A stretch of DNA of 40,829 bases, from contig NZ_FRCY01000006.1 in the NCBI RefSeq assembly GCF_900143075.1, positions 1-40,829 on the forward strand, read 5' to 3'. Shown here piece by piece: positions 8,031 to 17,927 of this stretch (position 1 is its first letter; each line of letters starts with the position of its first letter). A program made the translations under genes and the position numbers. The notes under the pieces were generated by a model. The model was given only the letters and a program-made list of their open reading frames with translations. It was not told where the DNA came from and ran no database searches. Origin of the DNA: Cyclobacterium lianum (GTDB lineage Bacteria > Bacteroidota > Bacteroidia > Cytophagales > Cyclobacteriaceae).

Positions 8031-10841
8031 TTAATTTTCCAATGTTTTAAAATATAATATTATGGAATCGATGTCATTTTCAGATAAGACACCCAGAAAT
8101 GAAGGCATTTCACCCTCTCTGCCCTTCACCACCTTCGCGCCCGGGTCGGTGATGGATTCTTTCAGGTAGTCCTCATCGGCGACGGCACTGCTCCCGTCTT
8201 TAAATTCCCGCTCTGAGCCATAAAGCCCCTTCACCCCTGGGCCAATTTTTCCCTCATTATTTCCATCTACGGCATGGCAGGCAATGCAGCCATAGTTTGT
8301 AAACAGCTCCTTACCTTTGACCGCATCAGGTGCCGCCTCATTACTGCTGGCTACCATGGCGGGATCAAAGTCCCGGTTCAGGTCATCCTCATTGATACCA
8401 CTAAAGCCTTCTGCCAGCAGATTGGGCATGACTACTTCGTTTACGGTCATCCAGACTTTGTCCGACCAGGACTCCCCCGCCGCAGTGGCCAGCTCGTAGG
8501 CCACTTCCATCTGCATCACCTCCGTGATATTCGGTACAGACAGGAATACTCCTTTTTTGTCGTCGGAAAGAAAAGCCTCCAATACAGGGAGGTTTTCCTC
8601 CCCTACCGATCCGTCGGGTTTGTAATGACCCGATCCATATTTTTCTGTGCGCAGGTAATTCCATCTTTTGACCTGGTAATTCGCCAGATCAGTGGCCATT
8701 TCTTCATCCAGTTCCTGCTCAAACCGGAGCAGGACGCCCCCATCTCTGACCTTATAATCTACCGGCAACAAACTCTTCTCACCCGTGTACCGGAGTCGCA
8801 ATAAAGCACTCAGGGTATCTGAATTGTGTCCCCATAGGGAAAAACCGGTGATGTATACCAAGCCATCTTCAGGATTGACTGCAGCTTTCATGGTGGGCGC
8901 CGGATAGGTGCCGGGGATGACTGACGCTCCGCCCTGCACCCGCGAACTGGCACTGTCCACTCTCACCAGAAACAGACCGGGTCGGCCGTAGGAAAGGTGG
9001 ATCATTTGGTTGTTTAAGGGGCCCATCTGCTCGCTGGTCACCCAGACCTGCCCCACTCCGGAGCGGTCCTGACTGTGCGGTATCCAGGTGATCGGAGGAG
9101 TAACTTCCGGAATTGGATCCCTGTGTGCCGTGGCAGGTACACCGAAGTAATTGCCCTTCCGGATCAACATGACCGGAGTAGATGGCATGTAGTGCCCCTG
9201 CTGATCCGAGCCTGTAAGCCAGCCCTTTTCCGGGTGAATGCCCAGATAGGGCCCCCTGAATCCACTGGCAAAGGTACTGATACTGCGGCCATCGGCAGAG
9301 ACTTTCAGGATAGAGCCATCGTGGTGCGAAGCAGAGCGAAAGCCCATCAGGGATTTGGGCGAAGAGGTCTCCGGACCCATGTCCAGCGCTCCAAATTTAG
9401 CCACATAAAATCCTCCCTCAGGGTCTGCCACCATGTCGCTCGCCCATTCCCTGGTTTCGATGGACTGGGCCATCAGGTTAGAAAAATTTTCGTAAAAGTC
9501 GGCCACACCATCGCCATTCAGGTCGTGCAGGCGGGTGATGCCATCTTTCCCATAAACGTAAATGTCGCCATCAACCACCTCTATGCTCTGAGGCTCATAC
9601 AATCCGGAAGCAAAGCGCGTCCAGGCTAATCTGTCCAGATCTTCGTCTATGCCATCCAGCATCCATACATCTCCTTCAAAGGTGACCATGGCGGCCTTTT
9701 CGCGTCCCAGAAAGCTCATGTCCACCAGCCTCACATTTCTCTTCCAGGGGTTGGGAACGGGCAGGGTAAGGCGGTCCGTGACAAATGCGGCAGTATCCGG
9801 AGAGATTTTCCCTCTGGTGAGTACTTCCTCTGTCCAGTATGGCTTTCCCCCCTTGCTGGTTTCAGGAATAGCCACCTCAAATTCCTGCGCGGCACTTTCG
9901 AATGCCTCCAAAGCAACTGCTGCTCCCTTCCAGATCAGTATGCCGAATTGCAGGTCATCTTGTCTGGCATCTACCTCCACCATCAGGTAGCGCTCATCTT
10001 CTATCAGCAATCTGGCTCCGCTGTTCTCAGAAGACAAAGCCAAAGCGGTGACCTGCCCGCCGGATTCCCCCTGGTATACCATCAGCTTATCATCCTGTAT
10101 TTCAGCACGGGTACCATTGCTCACCTCAGCTACCGATAGGTATAGCTTTTCTGATCCTGCGGCAAGCTCAAAGGATCGGGTAAAAAAGCTGTTTCCGTCA
10201 CTGTGCAGGCTACCGGGCCGTTCTTTTATTTCCGTATTGCCGACCCGGTAAGACAAGACCACCTGGTCATCCAAGGTATAAATGCCATTCCAACGGGCCA
10301 GTTTCGGAGAGAGCGGACCCCATGGGGGGCTCTGCGGATGGGGAGAGGGTGTACGGGGATCTGTGTGTGTGGGGCTGCCTGCTGACCATCCAGGATAGCT
10401 GCCAGTGGCGATCTTCGGTTCCCCACCTATGGTAGGGAGTTGGTTGCCTTTGTTGTGAAAATCATCGTACGATACCTGGGCCATGGTGACCATAGGCATA
10501 AAATCCCCCGTCCAGGCTACGGTCCAGCGCAGTAGGTCCGTATCAAAGCAGGCATAGGCCTCATTGCCCAATTGCAGGGCCAGCACCCTGGCCGAAATAT
10601 TGTTTTCCGGAAAGCCTTCTCCCAGACCCCTGGCATCCATGGAGGTGGTGACAAATGGAAAACCTGGCTCCACAAAACCGGCAAATTCCTCCTTTTCAAA
10701 GTCTACTTCAGTGATTTTGGCCTCTTCCTTTGCGCAGCCGCAAAGGAAAAAAAGAAAAATAAGGATTGGAAGGCATGCGATAATATTGTCATTTCCGAAG
10801 GCTTTTTGCAGCAGTTCGTTTACTCGGAAGGAATTTGTCAT
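8031..10841 (-). CDS. beta-propeller (DUF6797-type) lipoprotein with C-terminal cytochrome c domain
   Basis: A 936-residue exported lipoprotein. A hydrophobic signal (IIACLPILIFLFFLCGC) ends at a lipid cysteine. The N-terminal part (about 50-330) has the VTTSMDARG and YACFDTDLLRWTVAW segments typical of DUF6797 proteins. Residues of about 360-720 look like a beta-propeller of glucose-dehydrogenase or NHL type (VDMSFLGREKAAMVTFEGDV, LHDLNGDGVADFYENF). The C-terminus is a small cytochrome c with the haem motif CIACH (Cys852, Cys855, His856) and a likely Met912 ligand (EMPSFLG). The domain set suggests oxidation or sensing of an extracytoplasmic organic substrate with electrons passed to the haem. 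It leads the operon with the cysteine hydrolase. Confidence 0.88.
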   Translation of the reverse strand: MTNSFRVNELLQKAFGNDNIIACLPILIFLFFLCGCAKEEAKITEVDFEKEEFAGFVEPGFPFVTTSMDARGLGEGFPENNISARVLALQLGNEAYACFDTDLLRWTVAWTGDFMPMVTMAQVSYDDFHNKGNQLPTIGGEPKIATGSYPGWSAGSPTHTDPRTPSPHPQSPPWGPLSPKLARWNGIYTLDDQVVLSYRVGNTEIKERPGSLHSDGNSFFTRSFELAAGSEKLYLSVAEVSNGTRAEIQDDKLMVYQGESGGQVTALALSSENSGARLLIEDERYLMVEVDARQDDLQFGILIWKGAAVALEAFESAAQEFEVAIPETSKGGKPYWTEEVLTRGKISPDTAAFVTDRLTLPVPNPWKRNVRLVDMSFLGREKAAMVTFEGDVWMLDGIDEDLDRLAWTRFASGLYEPQSIEVVDGDIYVYGKDGITRLHDLNGDGVADFYENFSNLMAQSIETREWASDMVADPEGGFYVAKFGALDMGPETSSPKSLMGFRSASHHDGSILKVSADGRSISTFASGFRGPYLGIHPEKGWLTGSDQQGHYMPSTPVMLIRKGNYFGVPATAHRDPIPEVTPPITWIPHSQDRSGVGQVWVTSEQMGPLNNQMIHLSYGRPGLFLVRVDSASSRVQGGASVIPGTYPAPTMKAAVNPEDGLVYITGFSLWGHNSDTLSALLRLRYTGEKSLLPVDYKVRDGGVLLRFEQELDEEMATDLANYQVKRWNYLRTEKYGSGHYKPDGSVGEENLPVLEAFLSDDKKGVFLSVPNITEVMQMEVAYELATAAGESWSDKVWMTVNEVVMPNLLAEGFSGINEDDLNRDFDPAMVASSNEAAPDAVKGKELFTNYGCIACHAVDGNNEGKIGPGVKGLYGSEREFKDGSSAVADEDYLKESITDPGAKVVKGREGEMPSFLGVLSENDIDSIILYFKTLEN

Positions 10842-11049
10842 TTGGCATTCATCGAATTAATTGAAGGCACAAAATACGGTCAAAAGATGTAAGTACAAAA
10901 TCAAAATGGTAAACTTTAGAAGTCTCGCAGTAGCTTCCCGACATTATTGATTTGGCCAAAAATTATTTTGAGATTTATTAATTTCAGCCAGGTCTAAGCC
11001 AAAAATTGTCGATAAATTGATCCCCATATGAATTGTTTTTGAAACTGTC

Positions 11050-13521
11050 ATGATGAAACACTACCTGACATTCCAGATTTTTCTGCTGGCTTTCTCCCTG
11101 CAAGCCCAGGATACCATTACACAGACCATACGCGGTAAAGTAATCGATACGGACGGCAAATATCCCCTGACGGGGGTCACGGTACTGCTGGCTGGTGAAG
11201 CGGAGGAAGGAATGACAGGCACCACTACTGATCTGGAAGGAGAATTCAGGCTGGAGAATGTGGCGTTGGGAAGGCATAACCTGAAATTCAGCTTTTTGGG
11301 ATACAAAGAGGTGGTTTTGAGCAATTTGATGCTGACCTCCTCCAAGGAACTGGTCCTGGAAGTGGCCATGGAGGAGCTTGCCATTTCGCTTGCAGACGTG
11401 GAAGTTCGGGCCACCCGCAGCGGAGAAGCACAAAATGAAATGGCCATGGTCAGCGCACGTGCATTTACCGTGGAAGAAACAGACCGCTATGCGGGTAGCC
11501 GGGGCGACCCTGCACGCATGGCTTCTAATTTTGCGGGAGTGCAAGGTGCAGATGATTCCAGAAATGACATCGTGATCCGCGGAAATGCGCCAGGATCAGT
11601 GTTGTGGCAACTGGAAGGCATCAATATCCCCAATCCCAATCATTTCGGTGCTTCCGGCACCTCCGGTGGTCCGGTCAACATCATCAACAATAAGATTCTG
11701 GCCAATTCCGATTTTTACACGGGCGCATTTCCTGCCGAGTTTGGCAATACGGTCTCCGGAGTCTTTGACCTGAAATTCCGGAAAGGGAATAATGAAAAGC
11801 ATGAACAGAGCTTTCAACTGGGCTTTATGGGCGCTGAGCTTTTCCTGGAAGGTCCGGTCAGTGAAGCCAAAGGCTCCTCTTTTCTGGTGGGGTACCGCTA
11901 CTCCAGCCTGCAACTCTTTTCGGCTCTGGGCATCGATGTGGGCACCACGGCCGTCCCCAGGTACCAGGATTTGGCTTTCAAGTTTAATTTTCCACTGAAA
12001 AATAACGGCAACCTGTCTGTTTTTGCCGTAGGAGGAAAAAGCAATATCGATATCCTGGTTTCGGAAGAAAGCACGGAAGACAGAAACCTGTATGGAGAAA
12101 AAGACAGGGATCAGTACTTTGGTTCCCGAATGGGGGTTCTGGGCATATCCTATGAAAAAGTCCTGAAAAACCAAACCTATATGAAAGCTACCCTGGCAGG
12201 TTCGCAGGAGCGGGTCCAGGCAGACCATTACTATATTGTGGGACGGGTAAAACCTGACGGCTTTATCGATGTTCAGGATCTGCCGGCCATACTTGGCTAT
12301 AACTTTACCACCAACAAATACTCACAGGTATTGAGCTTTTTTAAAAAAATTGACAATAAAAACACCCTCAATTACGGGTTCCAAAACGATATTTTTGGTT
12401 TTAACCTTACCGATTCAGCCCGTCAGGTAAATATACTACCTCAAAATGATCCCAACGCTCCCCTCAGTTTTCAAAGTACGCCCTGGGTAAATCGCTGGAA
12501 TGAGGACGGTACGATCGCCGTATTGGCCCAACCCTACCTGCAATGGAAACACAAGCCCAGTGAATCCCTTGCGCTGGTGTTGGGATTGCACCATCAGTAT
12601 TTTTCACTGACCGACAGTTGGTCTCCGGTTGAGCCGCGCCTGGGCCTGAACCTGAAACTCGATGAAATCCAGAGCCTGAATTTAGGAATGGGTTTCCACA
12701 GCCAGATTCAGCCTGCTTACACCTATTTTTACAAATTCAACGACCCAATCAGGCCCGATATGGGCTTTCAGGCCTTCAACAGAGACATGGATTTTACGCG
12801 GTCCAAACACCTGGTCCTGGGATACGAGCGTGCGCTGGGAAATCAGGTCCGGATGAAGTGGGAAACCTATTACCAGCATCTGACCCGGGTACCCGTTGAG
12901 AATCGGCCCTCTTCCTTTTCCCTTTTGAATTCAGGAGCCAGCTTCAACCGGATTTTTCCCGAGACAGGCCTGGTCAACGAAGGTACCGGAGAAAACTATG
13001 GACTGGAGCTGACGCTGGAGAAATACTACAGTAAGGGGTATCTTTTTTTAATTACCGGGTCGCTTTTTGAGGCCCGCTACCAGGGAAGCGACAAGGTATG
13101 GAGGGATACAGAGTTTAATGGAAATTACGCACTCAATTTTCTGGGTACCAGGGAAATTCAAACCAGAAATGGCCTGATCGGAATTGGTACCAATATTACC
13201 ACTGCAGGAGGTAGAAGGTACGGGCCTGTAGACGTGGAAAGGACACAGGAGCAACAGGAGATTATCTACGAGGATGCAGGCAGAAACTCCCTTCAGTTTG
13301 ACCCTTATTTCCGAATGGATTTGAGGGTAAATTACCGGATCAACCGAAAAAACCTGAGCCATGAAATTGCCCTGGACCTGATCAATATCCTGAACACCAG
13401 AAACATCCTGAACCTGACCTGGGCTCCGGATGAGTTAGAAAACCCTGACCCGGAAAAATCCATCGTCCCCAATTACCAGCTGGGATTTTTACCCATATTT
13501 TATTACAAGGTAGATTTTTAG
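11050..13521 (+). CDS. TonB-dependent outer-membrane receptor with carboxypeptidase-like N-domain
   Basis: An 823-residue receptor. Residues 1-19 are a signal peptide ending QAQ, and about 24-110 form the carboxypeptidase-regulatory-like domain (IRGKVIDTDGKYPLTGVTVL, DLEGEFRLENV). The plug domain (about 115-240) includes VEVRATRSGE, DIVIRGNAPGSVLWQLEGI and SGVFDLKFRKGN. The rest is a 22-strand barrel ending in an aromatic residue (IFYYKVDF), as outer-membrane proteins do. No SusD partner is adjacent, so it resembles single-gene receptors for small ligands rather than a glycan SusCD pair. It is divergent from the lipoprotein operon across about 210 bases and may share regulation with it. The ligand is unknown. 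Confidence 0.92.
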   Translation: MMKHYLTFQIFLLAFSLQAQDTITQTIRGKVIDTDGKYPLTGVTVLLAGEAEEGMTGTTTDLEGEFRLENVALGRHNLKFSFLGYKEVVLSNLMLTSSKELVLEVAMEELAISLADVEVRATRSGEAQNEMAMVSARAFTVEETDRYAGSRGDPARMASNFAGVQGADDSRNDIVIRGNAPGSVLWQLEGINIPNPNHFGASGTSGGPVNIINNKILANSDFYTGAFPAEFGNTVSGVFDLKFRKGNNEKHEQSFQLGFMGAELFLEGPVSEAKGSSFLVGYRYSSLQLFSALGIDVGTTAVPRYQDLAFKFNFPLKNNGNLSVFAVGGKSNIDILVSEESTEDRNLYGEKDRDQYFGSRMGVLGISYEKVLKNQTYMKATLAGSQERVQADHYYIVGRVKPDGFIDVQDLPAILGYNFTTNKYSQVLSFFKKIDNKNTLNYGFQNDIFGFNLTDSARQVNILPQNDPNAPLSFQSTPWVNRWNEDGTIAVLAQPYLQWKHKPSESLALVLGLHHQYFSLTDSWSPVEPRLGLNLKLDEIQSLNLGMGFHSQIQPAYTYFYKFNDPIRPDMGFQAFNRDMDFTRSKHLVLGYERALGNQVRMKWETYYQHLTRVPVENRPSSFSLLNSGASFNRIFPETGLVNEGTGENYGLELTLEKYYSKGYLFLITGSLFEARYQGSDKVWRDTEFNGNYALNFLGTREIQTRNGLIGIGTNITTAGGRRYGPVDVERTQEQQEIIYEDAGRNSLQFDPYFRMDLRVNYRINRKNLSHEIALDLINILNTRNILNLTWAPDELENPDPEKSIVPNYQLGFLPIFYYKVDF

Positions 13522-13527
13522 CTCCCT

Positions 13528-14337
13528 TCAGGCCTTATAGCGGCTCTTAAGTAGGTTCAGCATATAGACGTTGATGTCCCACTGGCTGGCAAGGGGCATT
13601 TGGGTGTAGGCCAGGCAGGGCATATAGGGAAAGGGGCCAAACTCTGTGGTTATTCTGAGGGTACCTCCCTCCTCTCGATGCCGTTGGACCACCCTATCCC
13701 ACCATTCCAGATGGGCCTGCAGTGCATCAGACCATTCGGGTGCCCGTGGATCATTGACCTGAGGGCCTTCCGCATGCCCCACCCTGCTGTGGATATGGTC
13801 GGTGCGGGAGAGGGCGAGTTCGACTGTCTCCCTTTGGTCTTCCAGCAGGGATTCGTGCACATTGCACCAGTGAGAAATGTCCAGGCATATCCTGAGTTCA
13901 GGCAGGCGTTCAAAATACTTTTTCGCAATGGGGGCAGCGTACAGGCATTTACCACGGTGTGTTTCGTGGGTGATGGGGATACCGGATTGGGACGACAATG
14001 CTGCGGCAAGCCCAAAATGACGCGCATTGGCTTCAAAATCAAAAAAATCCTTCCCCGTCTGGCAGTTGATGAGTACAGGTTCAGCAGCGATCAGGTGCCG
14101 GAGATACCGCTCATAGCTCTTTAGGTTTTCCCGGGGGTCGGCTTCGAAAGACTGGTAGTACTGGCCAATCAACTCCAGTTCGTGGTCATTCAATGTTTCG
14201 AGTACTTTCTTCTTTTCTTTCTGCTCCAGTGGCAGCTCCATTTCTACCCCGTCGTATCCGGCATCTTTGACATTTTGGCAAAAGGAATCAAAGGGAAGGG
14301 CATTTCCCCAGAGGGGTGCATAGAATTTGATTGGCAT
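13528..14337 (-). CDS. sugar phosphate isomerase/epimerase-like TIM-barrel protein
   Basis: A 269-residue protein of the xylose-isomerase-like TIM-barrel (AP endonuclease family 2) superfamily. The first strand and metal-region motif DAGYDGVEMELP, the mid-barrel GIPITHETHRGK, ELRICLDISHWCNV, and the late TDHIHSRVGHAEGPQVNDP and TTEFGPFPY give the usual series of acidic and histidine metal ligands. Family members isomerise or epimerise sugars, inositols and their derivatives. It has no signal peptide, so it is cytoplasmic. It is convergent with the TonB receptor with only six bases between stops. The pairing suggests, but does not prove, a shared carbohydrate-like substrate. Confidence 0.88.
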   Translation of the reverse strand: MPIKFYAPLWGNALPFDSFCQNVKDAGYDGVEMELPLEQKEKKKVLETLNDHELELIGQYYQSFEADPRENLKSYERYLRHLIAAEPVLINCQTGKDFFDFEANARHFGLAAALSSQSGIPITHETHRGKCLYAAPIAKKYFERLPELRICLDISHWCNVHESLLEDQRETVELALSRTDHIHSRVGHAEGPQVNDPRAPEWSDALQAHLEWWDRVVQRHREEGGTLRITTEFGPFPYMPCLAYTQMPLASQWDINVYMLNLLKSRYKA

Positions 14338-14399
14338 GGCAGGGGTTTTATTTCTGGATTATTCCATGGGCGTTTAATGTCTTAAAATTACGGAAAAAA

Positions 14400-14940
14400 A
14401 CGAAACTATCCAGCGGAGCTGTGAGGGACTGAGAGACGAAGGGACTTAGAGAGGGGGTGACTGAGGGACTGAGTGACGGGGAGACTTAGAGACTTAGAGA
14501 CTAAGAGAGCGGGAGACTGGGGGATGGAAGGAGAGAACGTACAGGATTTTTTAGTCACTAAGAACACAAAGAACCACGAAGGGCACAAAGGAAATTGCCG
14601 CTGTTCGGGATTTGCAATCCCGAACTCAGATAAGGCAGGATTTGCAATCCTGCTAACGAGTGCGGCATGTCTTGCACACACCGCAACGCTATTGCGGCAG
14701 CGGTACGGGCATTCCAAATCCCTCCGGAGGAGACGCTGTTCGGGATTTGCCATCTCCCTTGTGACATCCCAACCCCGACAGGGGTGACAGGAATATAACC
14801 TCGGGTAAGCCGAGGGACGAGGCGCAGCCCGGGGTAAGGAAAGCAACTAGTTTCCTGCATTGGCTATCCAGCTGATCAACCCTGAAGCCGGCTTTCCGCC
14901 AATGCCCTGACAGGTCTTGAGCTACTAGCATGTAATGGAA
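14400..14940. repeat. GACTGAG-type simple repeat followed by a multi-copy intergenic element (copy 1)
   Basis: Positions 14415-14520 are degenerate short repeats of the GACTTAGAGACT/GACTGAGTGACG type. From about 14540 comes an element related to 24263-24560: GTACAGGATTTTTTAGTCAC, ACAAAGAACCACGAAGGGC, then CCCCGACAGGGGT, CCGAGGGACGAGGCGCAGCC, and TTTCCTGCATTGGCTATCCA. It contains short reading frames, but these change frame and content between copies, so I consider it non-coding. Confidence 0.75.
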
Positions 14941-15224
14941 CAATGGTTTAAAATTTAACCACCACGGTTGAGCCCAAAACCAGCCTTCCTGCTTAAGTGG
15001 CCATTACAAATCTCCAGCAGGCTTCGAGCCAAATGACCCTTAACATCCACGATTGAAACCAGCACCCTGCCCAAACGCAAAATGGCCAGACACAAAAGCC
15101 CATCCCCTATCGAACAAAACGAACACAAATGACTCGTATACCACCTCTCCTGCCTATTTGTCCGAAACAACCCCTCTGCCCAGACTGAGCCAATTAATGC
15201 TCAAGACTGGATTAGTGACCAATT
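14941..15224. repeat. degenerate 85-bp-type repeat units
   Basis: Degenerate units with cores at about 14953 (TTTAACCACCACGGTTGAGCC) and 15035 (ACCCTTAACATCCACGATTG), about 83 bases apart, belong to the same family as the arrays at 24851-25130 and 37831-38290. A decayed third unit may run to about 15200. No gene is seen between here and the PIN toxin. Confidence 0.6.
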
Positions 15225-15629
15225 TTAATCATTCCAATTTTCTACCGCAAGACCTTCAATTTTTCCAAAATGCCGAATGTTGTTGGTGACCAGGTTCAAC
15301 TTATTTGAGATGGCAATACCGGCAATTAAAATGTCAATATCATCTATGGTTTCCCCTTTGACTCTCTGTTGCGAATATATCACTGCCGATTTCCGAATTG
15401 AATCCTTGGTTAAAAGTAGCAACGTGGCATTGGTACAAAACTTTTCAAAAATCAGGAGTTGCTTGGTAGCATTTTTGAAAGTCAATCCACTAACAATTTC
15501 ATAATAAGTAATTATACTGATATTTATGCTTTCAAATTGCTTGAGATACTCCTGAAATTTTAAATAAACTTTTTCATTTCCTCTCAAAAAATAGGAAACA
15601 ATGTCGGTATCAATCAAAGCTGGTTTCAT
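15225..15629 (-). CDS. PIN-domain toxin (VapC family)
   Basis: A 134-residue single PIN domain. LIDTDIVSYFLRGN carries Asp7, ITYYEIVSGL carries Glu44, and the ETIDDIDILIAGIA segment carries Asp97/Asp99 and leads into LVTNNIRHF. This arrangement is that of VapC RNases, which typically cleave initiator tRNA or rRNA loops. The gene overlaps the end of its upstream antitoxin by 20 bases. It lies at the edge of the repeat-rich zone with four further toxin-antitoxin-like pairs within the next 8 kb. Confidence 0.9.
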   Translation of the reverse strand: MKPALIDTDIVSYFLRGNEKVYLKFQEYLKQFESINISIITYYEIVSGLTFKNATKQLLIFEKFCTNATLLLLTKDSIRKSAVIYSQQRVKGETIDDIDILIAGIAISNKLNLVTNNIRHFGKIEGLAVENWND

Positions 15630-15861
15630 CCAAAAATTTTACCCTGTTTGTTTTTCTCCTATTTTCTAAACCAATCGTAAATTCCTTAAACGTTTCATCA
15701 TCAAGGGCCTGCCAGGATCCGGCAAAGGATAAAAGATCACCTTTTTTGGATCCTGAGTCCAGTGATTCCATAAATTTTTCCATATCCCTAAGCTTTGCCT
15801 CTGAAAGACCATCGATCCTTTCTTTCAACCTTTTTTTTAAATGCTTTGCACTGATCATCAC
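15610..15861 (-). CDS. antitoxin partner of the VapC-like toxin
   Basis: An 83-residue protein. The first part (KHLKKRLKERIDGLSEAKLR) is basic and helical, and the last part contains LLSFAGSWQALDDETFKEF followed by a basic tail, a pattern that recurs in antitoxins preceding PIN toxins. I recognise it mainly from this C-terminal pattern and from its position immediately upstream of, and overlapping, the toxin. It presumably neutralises the toxin and represses the operon. Confidence 0.8.
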   Translation of the reverse strand: MMISAKHLKKRLKERIDGLSEAKLRDMEKFMESLDSGSKKGDLLSFAGSWQALDDETFKEFTIGLENRRKTNRVKFLDETSFD

Positions 15862-16649
15862 CGAGTTCGCTAAAAGATATACTACAATTTAGCATTTAAA
15901 GTTCAGGATTCCAATCGCTTGTTTTTTAAATTAGCGATAGGTTTTACTTCTAATCCGCTATGCTAACATTAAAGCAGGTCCAGTTCTATGGGATCAATAG
16001 TAAAAATCCAATTCATCTGCCAAAAAAATCTATGGTAAAGCTTTAAACGAATAAACATTTTAACTACCACCGCTGAATCCAAATTCAGCCCCAAATGCAA
16101 AATGGCCAGACCCCAGCGCCCAGCCATCGAAATGCCATTTCACCCTTGACTTTGAGTCGCAAATCACTAACCCAGCAACATGCGCCTATACGACACCGAA
16201 GCCTGAAGGGCTTCAATAATCCAAACCCCGGGCGAAACCCGGGGTTTGGATGACAATCTATCCAGTTCGCAACTCCGGAGTGGGTTGGACATGGCCCTGC
16301 GAATACGGTACGCCATCTGGTGATACCTTTCCCACTAATGAAAATATATTTTTAGGAATACCTGTTTCGAATCCCAGAAAGGTTCAACCCCGTCCGGGGT
16401 TGGAGGTATTTCTTTGTTAGCTTATTCCGTGGGCTGCACCCACGGTTATTGTTGTTCAGGCCCTGCAGGCCTGGAGTCTATTTGAAAATCTCCGTAACTC
16501 CTTTTTCCTGGAATGATGGTTAACTGGGTTAACTCATTAGTTGAAGGTAATCGTCCGAAATTTCAATTTCGTAAATGGCTTTGAAAGACTGAATCAGATC
16601 AAAAAAATCTGTGTTAATCTGTGGCCATCTGTGGTGAAGCATTAAACAA
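15862..16649. repeat. intergenic palindromes and dispersed repeats
   Basis: No gene is supported in these 788 bases. They hold one degenerate 85-bp-type unit (about 16055-16150, AACTACCACCGCTGAATCC), a perfect 12-base-stem hairpin at 16221-16249 (CCAAACCCCGGG and its complement), a second hairpin at 16427-16445 (CCGTGGG-CTGCA-CCCACGG), and CCTGCAGG palindromes near 16470. At the end lies the phrase ATCTGTGTTAATCTGTGGCC (from about 16607). It recurs with near identity in front of the two other epimerase copies at about 19619 and 20850. Confidence 0.7.
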
Positions 16650-17615
16650 TTACCCCTTAAACGCCTCAAAGGTCTTTTCGAAACCTTCCGTGGCCGTCAG
16701 GGGAAGATCGCTGCCCAGGGCTTTCAGCAATTTGTCGTTGCTGACCCGGTAGCTTTCGGTAAGCTTCTGCAGGCGTTCGGAATTCAGCGGCAGGTGCAAC
16801 CTGTCCCCTACCCTGGCAGCAGCACGGATCAGCCCGGAGGGAATCTTTAACAGACGGGCCGGCTTGTCCAGGGAGGCGGCCATCATTTGTATGAGTTCAT
16901 TCGTAGAAAAAACGCCGGAATCGGCTACCTGATAAATGCCCGAGGGAATGTCATTCTCCATTAGCCGGAGTATCAGCCAGCAGAGGTTGTCCACCGAGAG
17001 GAAGGAGCGCTGGTTTTCGAAGGCCGTAAGGGGGTATGGGAGGCCTTTTTCAGCAAAGGCATAGAGCAGGTTCAGGTTGCCCTTATTGCCCGGCCCGTGG
17101 ATCATTCAGGGGCGCAGGATACAGACCCGCTTGCCCTCCGGCAAATTATCCAACAGGTATTCCTCGGCTTTTCGCTTGGACTTGCCATAGACCGTTTCCG
17201 GAGCGCAGGGGCTTTCTTCCCTGAGCCAGCCTGTTACCCTGTCGGCACAGGCCTTGACGCTGCTGATAAAAATAAAGGTTTCGGCGGCAGGATCCGCCAG
17301 AAATCGATCGTACAGCTTGCGGGTCAACTCGTAATTGGCCTCCCAGTAATCCTGTTCGTTCGCCGTCGTTTTCAGGTCGTGCGCTTTTCCGGCCAGGTGG
17401 ATGTAGTGGCCAAAGGACAGGTCATTTTGCTCCCAGAATTCGGTATAGGACAAGCCTGAACCGGATGGATTTCTGCTAAGGGCCTTCCAGGGCTTATCCT
17501 GCAGGTGCTTTTGCAGGTTTTGGCCTACAAAGCCGGAGGCGCCGGTGATGATGATGTGATGATGCGATGATGTGCGGTCCCTGAGCGGAGCCGAAGGGAG
17601 CGGAGTCGAAGGCAT
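16650..17615 (-). pseudogene. NAD-dependent sugar-nucleotide epimerase/dehydratase, interrupted by an in-frame stop (copy A)
   Basis: The gene encodes a short-chain epimerase/dehydratase of polysaccharide loci, about 320 residues, with the nucleotide-binding motif TGASGFVG, then FISSVKA and the YGKSK catalytic motif. At 17106-17108 a TGA follows CILRP, where copy C (20892-21800) has TGC (Cys); the next codon is ATG and homology continues to the normal end at 16650. So one base change splits it into a 169-residue N-part and a 151-residue C-part. The 5' end is fused to a dispersed CGGAGCCGAAGGGAGCGGAG repeat that supplies the ATG at 17615. It may be inactive, or it could be read through or made as two pieces. 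Confidence 0.85.
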
Positions 17616-17927
17616 GGTTCGAGGATGTGGTGATTTGGGGATATGGTGATGTGCTGATTAGTACCGGTGCCTGATCCTGTCGGACTGAAAAACACTCAAA
17701 CTAGACGCTTCTGCAGGCTCAGCGTGAAAGGCATGGGTTAAAGGTTTGATGGAATAGCGACCATGGGCATGCTTTCCTGGTAACGAACAAAAAACAAAGG
17801 CGCGTACCCGACAGCTAATCGATGAGCATTTACGTAAATAGCAGGCAAATATGAAAAAGACATTGAGTCTAGCCTGTAGTTTTCAAAACGAACTATTGTA
17901 GATCTAAAGTCCAAGAATGATAATTGG
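17540..17927. repeat. GATG-rich simple repeat and upstream flank of epimerase copy A
   Basis: 17548-17575 and 17623-17660 are runs of GATG/GATT-type short repeats. Between them is the dispersed repeat with CCGAAGGGAGCGGAGTCGAA. From 17661, GGTGCCTGATCCTGTCGGAC matches GGTACCTGAGCTTATCGGAC at about 21898, which shows that the upstream flank of the epimerase was duplicated along with the gene. No gene is seen up to 17927. Confidence 0.6.

Noticed and set aside
9075-9629. Open frame of 184 codons opposite the beta-propeller gene
   Set aside because: Antisense shadow without recognisable motifs.
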